Below, piece by piece: positions 24,975-33,883 of a stretch of 64,000 nt of DNA. The position numbers were made by a program, and so were the translations under genes. Numbering within the stretch: position 1 is the stretch's first letter; each line of letters starts with the position of its first letter. A model generated the notes under the pieces. The model saw only the letters and a program-made list of their open reading frames with translations, did not search any database and had not been told where the DNA came from. The stretch covers positions 62,001-126,000 of the forward strand of contig UQDG01000002.1 in the NCBI GenBank assembly GCA_900539695.1, given 5' to 3'. The DNA is from an uncultured Oscillospiraceae bacterium. GTDB taxonomy: Bacteria > Bacillota > Clostridia > Oscillospirales > Ruminococcaceae.

Positions 24975-26558
24975 ATGGAGCTGACTTTACAAAATTTCAC
25001 CCCCGCCGAGCAGGCTACCTTCCGCCTGCGTGCCCTGTACGAGCAGGGCGGCTATCGCAAATACCGCGCCTCCCGGTTTGAGGAGTACGCCCTGTATCAG
25101 GAGTACCAGCGCTTTCTGCCGGACCCGCAGGTCATCACCTTTACCGACCTGGACGGCAAACTGCGGGCCATCAAGCCGGACGTGACGCTGTCCATCGCCA
25201 AGACGGCCCAGCCCGCCCCCGGCGAGTGCAAACGCTTTTATTATAATGAGGAAGTCTGCCGTGCCAGCCGCGAGAGCCACACCTTCCAGACCATCCACCA
25301 GATGGGCCTGGAGTGCATGGGCGAGGTGGACGAAGCCGCCCAGGCCGAGGTGCTGCGCCTGGCACTGGCCAGCCTGGCCGCGCTGGATGTTCCCACCGTA
25401 CTGGAAGTCAGCCACATGGGCTTTGTGACCGGCCTGCTGGATGTGTTGGATGTGCCTGCCACGGCCCACGCCCGGCTGGTGGAACTACTGTGCGCCAAAA
25501 ACGAACACGAGCTGCGCAAGGCTGCGTTGCAGGCCGGTGCTGATGAAGCCGGAGCCGATGCCCTTTGCGGTTTGCTTACCCTGCACGGGCCGTTCGGGGC
25601 CACCCTTACCGCCGCCAAGGCAGCCGCCATCAGCCCCTCGCAGAAAGCCGCACTGGCCGAACTGCTGGCCCTGCAAAACGCCCTGGGCGAAGCCGGCCGC
25701 GGCCTGCAGCTGGACCTGAGCATGGCCGATGAAGCCGAGTATTACAACGGCATCGTTTTTACCGGCTACGCGGCGGGCATCCCCCGCGCGGTGCTCAAAG
25801 GCGGCCAGTACGACTACCTGATGCAGCGCTTTACCCCCGGCGCTAAGGCCATCGGCTTTGCGATGTACTTAGACGAGCTGGAACGTCTGGCCGCACCGTT
25901 GCCGCCAGTACAGCAGCAGGGCGGGGAAAAGACCTGGCTGAACATTGCCCTGCCCAAGGGGCGCCTGGGCGACAAAGCCTACGCTTTGCTGGCCGGGGCA
26001 GGTTACAGCGCCAACGAGGACTACAACGACACCCGCAAACTGGTGGTGGAGAACCCTGAAGCCGGGGTGCGGTACTTCTTGGTCAAACCCAGCGACGTAG
26101 CCATCTACGTCGAACATGGCGCGGCCGACATCGGCATCGTGGGCAAGGATATTTTGACCGAGTCCGGCGCGGACGTCTACGAGCTGCTGGACACCGGCAT
26201 GGGCAAGTGCCGCATGTGCGTGGCCGGCCCCAGGAATTTTGTGGACGACGAAAGCCGCGCCCTGCGGGTAGCTACCAAGTTCGTCAACATTGCCCGCGAC
26301 CACTACGAGCGCCGGGGCCGCGATATCGACATTGTCAAGCTCAACGGCTCCATCGAGCTTGCGCCGATTTTAGGGCTCTCCGACGTCATCGTCGATATTG
26401 TCGAGACGGGCACCACCTTAAAGGAAAACGACCTGACCGTGATTGAAGAATTCATGCCTATCTCGGCCCGGTTTATCGCCAACAAAGCCAGCTACAAGTT
26501 CAAATACGCCCAGCTTACTGAGCTGCTTACCAAAATGAAGGAGGCCCTTGCACAATGA
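24975..26558 (+). CDS. hisZG: Fused HisZ-HisG ATP phosphoribosyltransferase
   Basis: First step of histidine synthesis: ATP + PRPP to phosphoribosyl-ATP. Residues 1 to about 315 are a HisZ-type regulatory subunit with histidyl-tRNA synthetase-like fold (DVTLSIAK, YYNEEVCR, YYNGIVFTGYAAGIP). Residues from about 318 are a short-form HisG: WLNIALPKGRLGDKAY, YFLVKPSDVAIYVEHGAADIGIVG, LNGSIELAPILGLSDVIVDIVETG. Normally these are two proteins that assemble into a hetero-octamer; here they are one 527-residue chain joined by a short QQGGEK linker. AGGAG precedes ATG 24975 at 9 bases; a longer frame has no ribosome site. The stop overlaps hisD. Confidence 0.93.
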   Translation: MELTLQNFTPAEQATFRLRALYEQGGYRKYRASRFEEYALYQEYQRFLPDPQVITFTDLDGKLRAIKPDVTLSIAKTAQPAPGECKRFYYNEEVCRASRESHTFQTIHQMGLECMGEVDEAAQAEVLRLALASLAALDVPTVLEVSHMGFVTGLLDVLDVPATAHARLVELLCAKNEHELRKAALQAGADEAGADALCGLLTLHGPFGATLTAAKAAAISPSQKAALAELLALQNALGEAGRGLQLDLSMADEAEYYNGIVFTGYAAGIPRAVLKGGQYDYLMQRFTPGAKAIGFAMYLDELERLAAPLPPVQQQGGEKTWLNIALPKGRLGDKAYALLAGAGYSANEDYNDTRKLVVENPEAGVRYFLVKPSDVAIYVEHGAADIGIVGKDILTESGADVYELLDTGMGKCRMCVAGPRNFVDDESRALRVATKFVNIARDHYERRGRDIDIVKLNGSIELAPILGLSDVIVDIVETGTTLKENDLTVIEEFMPISARFIANKASYKFKYAQLTELLTKMKEALAQ

Positions 26559-27856
26559 TTCGCCTGTATGATTTTGATGAAGTAAAGCCCGAAGAAATTT
26601 TGAACCGTGACATCCGCGCCGAAGCCGACGTGGAGGCCACCGTAGACGCCATCATTGCCGATGTGCGCGCCCGCGGCGATGCCGCCCTGCTGGATTACGC
26701 CGCCAAGTTTGACCACGCCCAGCTAACCAGCGTACAGGTCACCCAGGCCGAAATCGACGAGGCCTTTTCCGAACTGGAAGCCAGCGACCCGGAATTTATT
26801 ACCACACTGAAAATGGCCGCTTCCAACATCCGCCACTTCCACGAGCAGCAGCTGCACAAGAACTTTGTACTGAACGACCGCCCCGGCATGGTGCTGGGCC
26901 AGAAGTACACCCCCATTCAGCGCGCGGGCGTTTACGTGCCCGGCGGCACGGCAGCCTACCCCTCTACCGTGCTGATGGACGTCATCCCCGCCAAGGTCGC
27001 GGGTGTGCAGCAGATCGTCATGACCACCCCCGCCGGCAAGGACGGCAAGGTCAACGCCGGTATCCTGGCGGCGGCGGTGATTGCCGGCATCGACTGCATC
27101 TTTAAGACCGGTGGTGCCCAAGCCGTGGCCGCCCTGGCCTACGGCACCGAGAGCGTGCCCGCTGTGGATAAGATCGTCGGCCCCGGCAACATTTACGTGG
27201 CCACCGCCAAGCGCAAGGTTTTTGGTAAAGTCGGCATCGATATGATTGCCGGCCCGTCGGAAATCCTGGTTTTGGCCGACGGCACCTGCAGCCCCGCCTG
27301 GGTCACCGCCGACCTGTTGAGCCAGGCCGAGCACGACAAGCTGGCCACGCCGGTGCTGGTCACCGACAGCTGGGACCTGGCCAAGGCCGTGCAGGCCGAG
27401 CTGGAAGTGCAGATCCCGCAGCTGCCCCGCGCCGCCATTGCCCGCGCCAGTGTGGACACCAACGGTAAGATCATCGTCACCGATGACATGAAGAAGGCCA
27501 TCGACGCCGTGAACATTATTGCGCCGGAGCATCTGGAGATCTGCGTGGACGACCCGTTTGCCGTTTTGAACGACATCCAGAACGCGGGCAGCATTTTCCT
27601 GGGCAAGAACGTGCCCGAGGCCCTGGGCGATTACTTTGCCGGCCCCAACCATACCCTGCCCACCAGCGGCACCGCGCGGTTCAGCAGCCCCCTGGGCGTG
27701 GATGATTTCGTCAAGAAGTCCAGCTTCATCTACTACACCCGCGAAGCCCTGGGCGAGGTCCAGGCCCGCATCGCCAACTTCGCCGAGCACGAGGGCCTGC
27801 ACGCCCACGCCAAGAGCGTGACCATCCGGTTTGAGGACAAGCAAAAGGGGGAGTGA
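26555..27856 (+). CDS. hisD: Histidinol dehydrogenase
   Basis: Last step of histidine synthesis: NAD-dependent four-electron oxidation of L-histidinol to L-histidine; zinc enzyme of the cytosol. The 433-residue length is typical. Seen: RAGVYVPGGTAAYPSTVLM, KIVGPGNIYVATAKR, AGPSEILVLAD, LLSQAEHDKLA with zinc-ligand and catalytic residues, EHLEICVDDP, and the GPNHTLPTSGTARF signature with the catalytic Glu-His region. ATGA overlap of 4 bases with hisZG implies translational coupling. Confidence 0.97.
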   Translation: MIRLYDFDEVKPEEILNRDIRAEADVEATVDAIIADVRARGDAALLDYAAKFDHAQLTSVQVTQAEIDEAFSELEASDPEFITTLKMAASNIRHFHEQQLHKNFVLNDRPGMVLGQKYTPIQRAGVYVPGGTAAYPSTVLMDVIPAKVAGVQQIVMTTPAGKDGKVNAGILAAAVIAGIDCIFKTGGAQAVAALAYGTESVPAVDKIVGPGNIYVATAKRKVFGKVGIDMIAGPSEILVLADGTCSPAWVTADLLSQAEHDKLATPVLVTDSWDLAKAVQAELEVQIPQLPRAAIARASVDTNGKIIVTDDMKKAIDAVNIIAPEHLEICVDDPFAVLNDIQNAGSIFLGKNVPEALGDYFAGPNHTLPTSGTARFSSPLGVDDFVKKSSFIYYTREALGEVQARIANFAEHEGLHAHAKSVTIRFEDKQKGE

Positions 27857-27860
27857 GCCC

Positions 27861-28925
27861 ATGAGCCGCTATTTTACAAAAACGCTGGCTGCGCTGGAGC
27901 CGTATGTGCCCGGCGAGCAGCTGAAAATTGACAACCTTGTCAAGCTCAACGCCAACGAAAACCCATACCCGCCCGCGCCCGGTGTGGCGGCGGCGGTGGC
28001 GGCGGCGGTGCCGGGGCTGCGGCTGTACTCGGACCTGTCCAACCGCGCACTGAACGAGGCCATCGCTGCCCACTGGGGCGTGCAGCCGGAGAATATTTTG
28101 TGCGGCAACGGCAGCGACGAGAACCTGCTGCTGGCCCTGCGGGCGTTCTGCGATGAAAACACGCCGCTGGCCTTTGCCGATGTAACCTACAGTTTTTACC
28201 CGGTTTTGTGCGATCTGCTGCATATTCCGCAGCATGTCATCCCGCTGGAGGACGACCTGACCATCGACTTGAAAAAGTACTGCGGCCTGCACGAGACGAT
28301 CGTGATTGCCAACCCCAACGCCCCCACCAGCCTGCTGGCCCCTGTGGCCGCCATTGAGGAAGTGCTGCGTACCAATCCCGACAACATTGTGGTGGTGGAC
28401 GAGACCTATGTAGAGTTTGCCCCTGCCGGGTCCAGCTGCCTGCCGCTGCTGGAGAAGTACGAGAACCTCGTTATCACGCACACTTTCTCCAAGACCCACA
28501 ACCTGGCGGGCGCGCGGCTGGGCTACTGCATCGCCCGGCCGGGGCTGATCACCGACATGAACCGCGTCAAGTTCAGCTACAGTCCCTACAACGTCAACTC
28601 GATGACCCAGGCCGCGGGTACGGCCGCCATCCGGGACGAGGCCTACTTCCACGAGGTGACCGCCAAGCTGCTGGCCACCCGCACCGCCGCCACCAAAGGC
28701 CTGCGCCAGCGCGGTTTTACCGTGTTTGACTCGGCCGCTAATTTCCTGTTTGCCACCACCGACCGCATGCCCTGCAAGGAGATTTTTGAGAAATTGCGGG
28801 CGCAGGGCATCCTCATCCGCCATTTCAACGCGCCGCGCATTTCCAACTACCTGCGCATCACCATCGGCACCGACGCCGAAATGCAGCGCTTCTTTGCGGC
28901 GTTGGATGAGATTTTAGGTGCCTGA
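27861..28925 (+). CDS. hisC: Histidinol-phosphate aminotransferase
   Basis: PLP enzyme converting imidazole-acetol phosphate and glutamate to histidinol phosphate. Protein of 354 residues, class I/II aminotransferase fold. Visible: KLNANENPYPP, GNGSDENLLLALRAF, VDETYVEF, and the PLP lysine in ITHTFSKTHNLAGARLGY. ATG 27861 has GGGGGAG 8 bases upstream, within the end of hisD. The next gene starts 1 base after the stop. Confidence 0.96.
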   Translation: MSRYFTKTLAALEPYVPGEQLKIDNLVKLNANENPYPPAPGVAAAVAAAVPGLRLYSDLSNRALNEAIAAHWGVQPENILCGNGSDENLLLALRAFCDENTPLAFADVTYSFYPVLCDLLHIPQHVIPLEDDLTIDLKKYCGLHETIVIANPNAPTSLLAPVAAIEEVLRTNPDNIVVVDETYVEFAPAGSSCLPLLEKYENLVITHTFSKTHNLAGARLGYCIARPGLITDMNRVKFSYSPYNVNSMTQAAGTAAIRDEAYFHEVTAKLLATRTAATKGLRQRGFTVFDSAANFLFATTDRMPCKEIFEKLRAQGILIRHFNAPRISNYLRITIGTDAEMQRFFAALDEILGA

Positions 28926-28926
28926 T

Positions 28927-29433
28927 ATGGACATGTATGACCGCATCCAGCGCCAACCGGCCCGGCGGCAGCACATTACGCCGGGTGCGGCCGTTCTGGC
29001 GGCCTTTGGGTTTCTGGTGGCAGCAACCTGCGTCGGCATGTTGGTGTATGCGGCACGGCATCAATTGCGGTATCGACGTTTTATCAATGATTTTTCCGCC
29101 AGTTTGGCCGCATCCAACAAAATGTCCCTGCACATGACCTGGCAGGACGAGGATGTGCCCATCACCACGGACCAGGCCAGCCGCCTGTGCCGCCGCATCA
29201 CGACGGCCGGGGTGGGGAAGATGCAAAAGGACGTCCCCGATGGCGACGAATGCCAACTCGTTTTTGGTGATGGCGCTTCGCTGACCATGTGGCAGGTAGA
29301 TATTTCTGAAAAAAATGCGGCCAACCCTACTGGCACTTTTATCCGCTATGCCGATGCTGACGGGCGAATTTATCAATATGATACCGACCAATTGCTGTTT
29401 ACGGAAATCGCTGCAATTTTAGCTTTACCATAG
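28927..29433 (+). CDS. Membrane-anchored protein of unknown function within the his operon
   Basis: Protein of 168 residues: a basic start (RIQRQPARRQH), one transmembrane helix at about residues 18-42, and a roughly 125-residue domain with FGDGASLTMWQVDI and GRIYQYDTDQL, probably extracytoplasmic and beta-rich. It shows no motif of HisB or any other histidine enzyme. It begins 1 base after hisC and ends 13 bases before hisH, so it is co-transcribed with the pathway. Ribosome site weak (AGGTG). Whether it has any role in histidine metabolism cannot be told. Confidence 0.75.
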   Translation: MDMYDRIQRQPARRQHITPGAAVLAAFGFLVAATCVGMLVYAARHQLRYRRFINDFSASLAASNKMSLHMTWQDEDVPITTDQASRLCRRITTAGVGKMQKDVPDGDECQLVFGDGASLTMWQVDISEKNAANPTGTFIRYADADGRIYQYDTDQLLFTEIAAILALP

Positions 29434-29446
29434 GGGAGGGAACTAT

Positions 29447-30064
29447 ATGATTGCTATTGTTGATTACGGCGTGGGGAACCTGTTCAGCTTATCGTCCAGC
29501 GTGCGGAGCCTGGGGGCTGAGGTGCGGGTGACCCATGAAGCCGCCGACCTGCATGCCGCCAGCCATATCCTGCTGCCCGGCGTGGGTGCCTTCGGCGACG
29601 CCATGGCCAAGCTGGAGGCTACCGGCCTGGTGCCCGTACTAAAAAAGGAAGTTGAGACCAAGCCGCTGCTGGGCATCTGCTTAGGCATGCAGCTGCTGTT
29701 TGACAAAAGCTTCGAGTACGGCGAACACGCCGGCCTGGGCCTCATCCCCGGCGAGGTCTGCCCGCTGGCGGACGATCTGACCGATGCCAGCTTAAAAGTA
29801 CCGCACATCGGCTGGAACGCGCTGGACATCGTGCCCGGACGCGAGAACGACCCGCTGTTCAAGTACGTGAAAAACGGCGAGTACGTCTACTACGTGCACA
29901 GCTACTACGCCAAAAACTGCGCTGCTTCGACCCTTGCCACCAGCGAGTACAGCATCCATGTCACCGGCGCGGTGCGCAGCGGCAATGTCTACGGCACCCA
30001 GTTCCACCCGGAGAAATCCGGCGATACCGGCCTTCGGCTGCTGAGAGCCTTTGCCGAACTGTAA
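29447..30064 (+). CDS. hisH: Imidazole glycerol phosphate synthase subunit HisH
   Basis: Glutamine amidotransferase subunit that supplies ammonia to HisF. The 205-residue class I amidotransferase has the oxyanion/nucleophile loop LLGICLGMQLLFDKS with the catalytic Cys, and the GTQFHPEKSGDTGLRLL segment with catalytic His and Glu. GGGGAGGG precedes ATG 29447. Part of the his operon, 18 bases before hisA. Confidence 0.97.
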   Translation: MIAIVDYGVGNLFSLSSSVRSLGAEVRVTHEAADLHAASHILLPGVGAFGDAMAKLEATGLVPVLKKEVETKPLLGICLGMQLLFDKSFEYGEHAGLGLIPGEVCPLADDLTDASLKVPHIGWNALDIVPGRENDPLFKYVKNGEYVYYVHSYYAKNCAASTLATSEYSIHVTGAVRSGNVYGTQFHPEKSGDTGLRLLRAFAEL

Positions 30065-30082
30065 GCTGAACGGAGGGACACT

Positions 30083-30799
30083 ATGAAATTATATCCTGCC
30101 ATTGACCTGCGGGGCGGCCAGGCCGTGCGTCTCTACCAGGGCGACTACGACCAGATGACCGTCTACAACGCCGACCCCGTGGCCCAGGCCAAAGCCTTTG
30201 TGACCGCCGGAGCCAAGTACCTGCACGTTGTTGACCTGGACGGTGCCAAGGACGACACCACCGCCAACCTGCAGACCATCGCCGCCATTGCCAAACAGGG
30301 CGGCTTAAAGATCGAGGTCGGTGGCGGCATCCGGGACGAGGAGCGCATCAAGCGCTACCTGGATTTAGGCGTGGACCGCTGCATCCTGGGCACCATCGCC
30401 GTGAAAAACTTTGCCTTTACCGCCGAGATGGCGCAGAAGTACGGCGCACAGATTGCCGTAGGCGTCGACATGAAAAACGGCCTGGTAGCCGTGAATGGCT
30501 GGAAGGAAGTTACCCCCGAGCCGGGCGTGGCGTTCTGCCGCCGCTGCGCCGGGGTGGGCGTCAAGGCTATCATCGCTACTGATATTTCCCGGGACGGCAC
30601 GATGCAGGGCACCAACATGGACCTGTACCGCGAACTGCTGACCATCCCCGGGCTGGAAATTACCGCTTCCGGCGGCATTGCGGCGCTGGACGAACTGGCC
30701 GAGCTGCAAAAAATGCACTGCCACGCCGCCATTTTAGGCAAATCCATCTACACCGGGGCCATCGACCTGGCGCAGGCCGTGCGCCTGTACCAGGACTAA
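30083..30799 (+). CDS. hisA: ProFAR isomerase HisA
   Basis: Amadori isomerisation of ProFAR to PRFAR in histidine synthesis. TIM-barrel protein of 238 residues with the first-strand catalytic Asp in YPAIDLRGGQAVRLYQGDY and the second in ATDISRDGTMQGTN. VGGGIRDEE and ASGGIAALDEL are the phosphate-binding loops. GGAGGG precedes ATG 30083. HisA alone is likely, rather than a PriA-type bifunctional enzyme, because this is a Firmicute. Confidence 0.96.
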   Translation: MKLYPAIDLRGGQAVRLYQGDYDQMTVYNADPVAQAKAFVTAGAKYLHVVDLDGAKDDTTANLQTIAAIAKQGGLKIEVGGGIRDEERIKRYLDLGVDRCILGTIAVKNFAFTAEMAQKYGAQIAVGVDMKNGLVAVNGWKEVTPEPGVAFCRRCAGVGVKAIIATDISRDGTMQGTNMDLYRELLTIPGLEITASGGIAALDELAELQKMHCHAAILGKSIYTGAIDLAQAVRLYQD

Positions 30800-30821
30800 A
30801 TCGGCAGGGGAGGGAAGTTGT

Positions 30822-31580
30822 ATGATAACAAAGCGAATTATTCCGTGTCTCGACGTCAAAAACGGCCGCGTTGTCAAGGGCGTGAATTTTGAGGGCCTGC
30901 AGGACATGGCCGACCCTGTCGAAATGGCGCGCTACTACAACGCATCCGGCGCAGACGAGCTGGTGTTTTACGACATCACCGCCAGCGTTGAGGGCCGCGG
31001 CCTGTTCACCGATATTTTGCGGGAAGTTGCCAGCCAGATCTTTATCCCGCTGACGGTGGGCGGCGGCATCAACACGCTGGACGACTTCGACCGTGTGCTG
31101 AAATGCGGTGCCGACAAGGTCAGCGTAAACTCCGGCGCCATCCGCAACCCGGGCATCATCCCGGCGGCAGCGCAGAAATACGGCAACCAGTGCGTGGTGC
31201 TTTCCGCCGATATTAAACGTGTGGACGGAAAATTTATGTTGTTTGCCAAAGGCGGGCGCGAGAACACCGGCATCGATGCGCTGGATTGGCTGGAGCAGGG
31301 CGTCAAAAACGGTGCAGGTGAGCTGGTGGTCAACTCCATCGATACCGACGGCGTGAAGAACGGCTTCGATTTGGAGCTGCTGGACGCCGTGGCCGCGCGG
31401 TGCGCGGTGCCCATCATTGCCTCGGGCGGCGCAGGTAAGATGGACGACTTTGTGGAGCTGTTCCGCAATCACCCCGCCGTAGATGCCGGGCTGGCGGCGT
31501 CCATCTTCCACACCAAGCAGGTGGAGATCGGCGCGCTGAAACAGTACCTGCGAAGCAATGGTATCGAAATGCGGGTATGA
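30822..31580 (+). CDS. hisF: Imidazole glycerol phosphate synthase subunit HisF
   Basis: Cyclase subunit using ammonia from HisH to make IGP and AICAR from PRFAR. 252-residue TIM barrel: IIPCLDVKNGRVVKGVNFE with the catalytic Asp, DELVFYDITAS, LTVGGGINTLDD, VNSIDTDGVKNGFD with the second catalytic Asp, and IASGGAGKMDDF. GGGAGGG precedes ATG 30822. It ends with EMRV and is followed by a 73-base gap carrying a second promoter. Confidence 0.97.
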   Translation: MITKRIIPCLDVKNGRVVKGVNFEGLQDMADPVEMARYYNASGADELVFYDITASVEGRGLFTDILREVASQIFIPLTVGGGINTLDDFDRVLKCGADKVSVNSGAIRNPGIIPAAAQKYGNQCVVLSADIKRVDGKFMLFAKGGRENTGIDALDWLEQGVKNGAGELVVNSIDTDGVKNGFDLELLDAVAARCAVPIIASGGAGKMDDFVELFRNHPAVDAGLAASIFHTKQVEIGALKQYLRSNGIEMRV

Positions 31581-31593
31581 CCGCGAAAACCAC

Positions 31594-31622
31594 TTGCCAA
31601 AATGCACAGAAAATAGTACAAT
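31594..31622 (+). promoter_or_regulatory. Internal promoter upstream of hisIE
   Basis: TTGCCA (31594-31599), 17-base spacer and TACAAT (31617-31622), in the 73-base gap between hisF and hisIE. Confidence 0.6.
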
Positions 31623-31653
31623 AAAACTATCTTATTGTTAGGGGTATTTCACT

Positions 31654-32310
31654 ATGGAAATTACGGAAAACACTAAGACGCTGAAATTTGATGCGAACGG
31701 TCTGATCCCCGCCATCGTGCAGGATCACTACACCAAAGAGGTACTGACCCTCGCTTACATGAACGCCGAGACCCTGGCCCTGACGATTGCCGAGGGTCGC
31801 ACCGTGTTCTGGTCCCGCAGCCGCCAGGAAATTTGGCGTAAAGGCGAGACTTCCGGCAATGTGCAGCGTGTGGTATCCATCACTGCCGATTGCGACAAGG
31901 ACGCACTGGTCATCGACGTTATCAAAAACGGCCCCGCCTGCCACACGGGGGCCGAGAGCTGCTTCTTCAACCCGGTGTATGTGTCGGACGAGCTGAAGCA
32001 GTTCACCTGGCAGGGGCTGTACGAGCTCATCGAGGGCCGCAAGACCGACCCGAAAGAGGGAAGCTACACCACCTATCTGTTTGATAAGGGTCTGGAAAAG
32101 ATCCTGAAAAAGGTCGGCGAGGAATCCACCGAGGTCATCATCGCCGGCGCAAAACGCGATAAAGAAGAGACGATTTACGAGATCAGCGACCTGGCGTACC
32201 ACGTCATGGTGCTGATGATCGAACTGGGCATTTCGGTCGAGGATATTACCAAAGAGCTGGAAAAGCGGCATGTCATCGACCATAAGGTTAAGCAGGAAAG
32301 GATGCAGTAA
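31654..32310 (+). CDS. hisIE: Bifunctional phosphoribosyl-AMP cyclohydrolase / phosphoribosyl-ATP pyrophosphatase
   Basis: Steps two and three of histidine synthesis in one 218-residue chain. The N-terminal HisI part (1 to about 115) has [44 protein letters not shown] and [13 protein letters not shown] with metal-binding Cys and His. The C-terminal HisE part (about 125-218) has the helical bundle [19 protein letters not shown] with acidic metal ligands. It has its own promoter but probably also reads through from hisF. The next gene begins 1 base after the stop. Confidence 0.95.
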   Translation: MEITENTKTLKFDANGLIPAIVQDHYTKEVLTLAYMNAETLALTIAEGRTVFWSRSRQEIWRKGETSGNVQRVVSITADCDKDALVIDVIKNGPACHTGAESCFFNPVYVSDELKQFTWQGLYELIEGRKTDPKEGSYTTYLFDKGLEKILKKVGEESTEVIIAGAKRDKEETIYEISDLAYHVMVLMIELGISVEDITKELEKRHVIDHKVKQERMQ

Positions 32311-32311
32311 T

Positions 32312-33139
32312 ATGGCCGGGGAGTACCTGAAAAGTTCCGTTCACGTTCATTCAAAACTGTGCGACGGCAAAAATACGCTGGAGGAAATGGCAGTAACCGC
32401 ATGGAAGGCTGGCCTGCAGACGCTGGGTTTCAGCGGCCACAGCCACACCCCCTGCGACTTGGAGTATTGCATGACCCAGAGCCGCACGTCGCTGTACAAG
32501 GCAACGATCGCCAAGCTGAAAGAGCGCTATGCCGGCAAAATGGACATCCTGTGCGGGCTGGAATGGGATCTTTTCAGTGACGACGACCCCTATGCTTACG
32601 ATTACTTCATCGGCAGTGCCCACTATGTCAAGGGCCCCAAAACCGGCAAATATTACGAGATCGATTGGCGCGAGGAAGACCTGCGCGCCTGCATCGACGA
32701 CGATTTTGACGGCGACGGTCTGGCTGTGGCTGAGGCCTACTTTGCCAACGTGGCCAAGGTTGCCGAGAAGAAGCCCACCATCCTGGGCCACTTTGACCTG
32801 ATCAAAAAGATCAATGACGGCAACAAGTTCTTTGACGAGAACGACCCGCGCTACACCGCTGCGGCTACCTCGGCTCTGATGGCCGCAGCCCGCAGCCGCT
32901 GCGTGCTGGAAGTAAACACCTCCGCCGCCTACCGCGGCTTCCGCAAGGATTATTTCCCCTCGGACGCTATCTTGAAGGAGTGGCTGGTGCTCTCCGGCAA
33001 CGTGGTCATCACCGCCGACGCCCACGACACCAAGGCCCTGACCTACGGTTTCGAGGAAGCCGCCGCCCACCTGAAAGAGCTTGGCTACACCAAGGTGCAG
33101 GTGCTGGGCAAGAACGGCTTTACCCCCTGCGAGCTGTAA
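32312..33139 (+). CDS. hisJ: PHP-family histidinol-phosphatase
   Basis: Likely hydrolyses histidinol phosphate to histidinol (HisJ/HisK type). 275 residues, PHP fold: SSVHVHSKLCDGKNTLEEMA with the first His pair, LGFSGHSHTP, the GLEWDLF segment, LGHFDLI and the late ITADAHDTKAL. These supply the multi-metal site. ATG 32312 follows AGGAAAGG with 1 base between it and the hisIE stop. Being last in the operon supports the histidine assignment over other PHP phosphoesterases. Confidence 0.9.
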   Translation: MAGEYLKSSVHVHSKLCDGKNTLEEMAVTAWKAGLQTLGFSGHSHTPCDLEYCMTQSRTSLYKATIAKLKERYAGKMDILCGLEWDLFSDDDPYAYDYFIGSAHYVKGPKTGKYYEIDWREEDLRACIDDDFDGDGLAVAEAYFANVAKVAEKKPTILGHFDLIKKINDGNKFFDENDPRYTAAATSALMAAARSRCVLEVNTSAAYRGFRKDYFPSDAILKEWLVLSGNVVITADAHDTKALTYGFEEAAAHLKELGYTKVQVLGKNGFTPCEL

Positions 33140-33155
33140 GATTTTGTAAAATTGC

Positions 33156-33202
33156 AATCTCCCTGGCTGTGTTTGAGACGATGCAGTCAGGGAGATTTTT
33201 TG
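33156..33202 (+). terminator. Terminator of the histidine operon
   Basis: 14-bp stem AATCTCCCTGGCTG (33156-33169) / CAGTCAGGGAGATT (33184-33197), one mismatch, then TTTTT. Confidence 0.9.
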
Positions 33203-33228
33203 CGTTGTATAGGGGGTTATGGTATACT
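33200..33228 (+). promoter_or_regulatory. Promoter of the acetyltransferase gene
   Basis: TTGCGT (33200-33205), 17-base spacer, TATACT (33223-33228). Confidence 0.55.
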
Positions 33229-33260
33229 GGGAATATAATTTAGGAATCACGGAGAGAAAC

Positions 33261-33662
33261 ATGGAAATAAAAGAATATACTAAATTCAAGGCCGATGAAA
33301 TTTTGCAGTTGTATACGCAAGTTGGCTGGACCGCGTATACGGAAGATATGCCTGCATTGGAGCGCGGGTACAAAAATTCTCTGCTTGTTTTGGCGGCATA
33401 TGAAAACGGGGAACTGCTCGGCATTGTGCGGGTGGTGGGCGATGGTACCACCATTGTGCTTGTGCAGGATATTCTGGTGTACCCGGCAAGACAAAGACAG
33501 GGCATCGGCACTGCGCTGCTTAAGGCGGTGCTGGAACGATATAAGAATGTCCGGCAGATCCAATTGGTGACGGATAATACGCCTAAAACTGTGGCGTTTT
33601 ATAAATCACTGGGCTTTCTTAATTTTGCAGAGTTTGGGTGCTGCGGGTTTATGCGGGGGTAA
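33261..33662 (+). CDS. GNAT family N-acetyltransferase
   Basis: Acetyl-CoA-dependent acetyltransferase of 133 residues, compact GNAT fold. ENGELLGIVRVVGDG is the core beta strand pair, VQDILVYPARQRQGIGTALLKAVL holds the acetyl-CoA pyrophosphate loop (RQGIGT), and NTPKTVAFYKSLGF is the typical C-terminal motif. I chose ATG 33261, preceded by GGAGAG. Less GC-rich than its neighbours. Substrate unknown. Confidence 0.85.
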   Translation: MEIKEYTKFKADEILQLYTQVGWTAYTEDMPALERGYKNSLLVLAAYENGELLGIVRVVGDGTTIVLVQDILVYPARQRQGIGTALLKAVLERYKNVRQIQLVTDNTPKTVAFYKSLGFLNFAEFGCCGFMRG

Positions 33663-33883
33663 TTGGCAGATTTATAGAGGAATTTAGGCCCTGAAGGGGT
33701 CAATAAGGAGAGCGGGCCAGCTTTGCTGGATGGCGGCCATCGTTTTGGCCGCCAAGCGCGCTGCCTCGCAACAGCGGGACTTTTTCGTTTCCTTTTTTGG
33801 TCACAAAAAAGGAAAGCCTTGGTAAGTTACAACTTAATATCGAGGTGTCCGCCGCATGGTGGCGGAACACCGAAAGCCGCTGC
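33663..33883. repeat. Intergenic block with three hairpins
   Basis: Between convergent genes. Hairpins: GGCGGCC / GGCCGCC (33730-33751); TTTCCTTTTTTG / CAAAAAAGGAAA (33788-33815, perfect 12-bp arms, likely a bidirectional terminator); and GTGTCCGCC / GGCGGAACAC (33845-33870, one bulge). No reading frame with a ribosome site is seen. Confidence 0.6.

Noticed and set aside
24850..24975. T-box leader upstream of the histidine operon
   Set aside because: Only about 33 bases lie between the -10 box and the start, with no T-box motif (TGGN-type antiterminator) visible.
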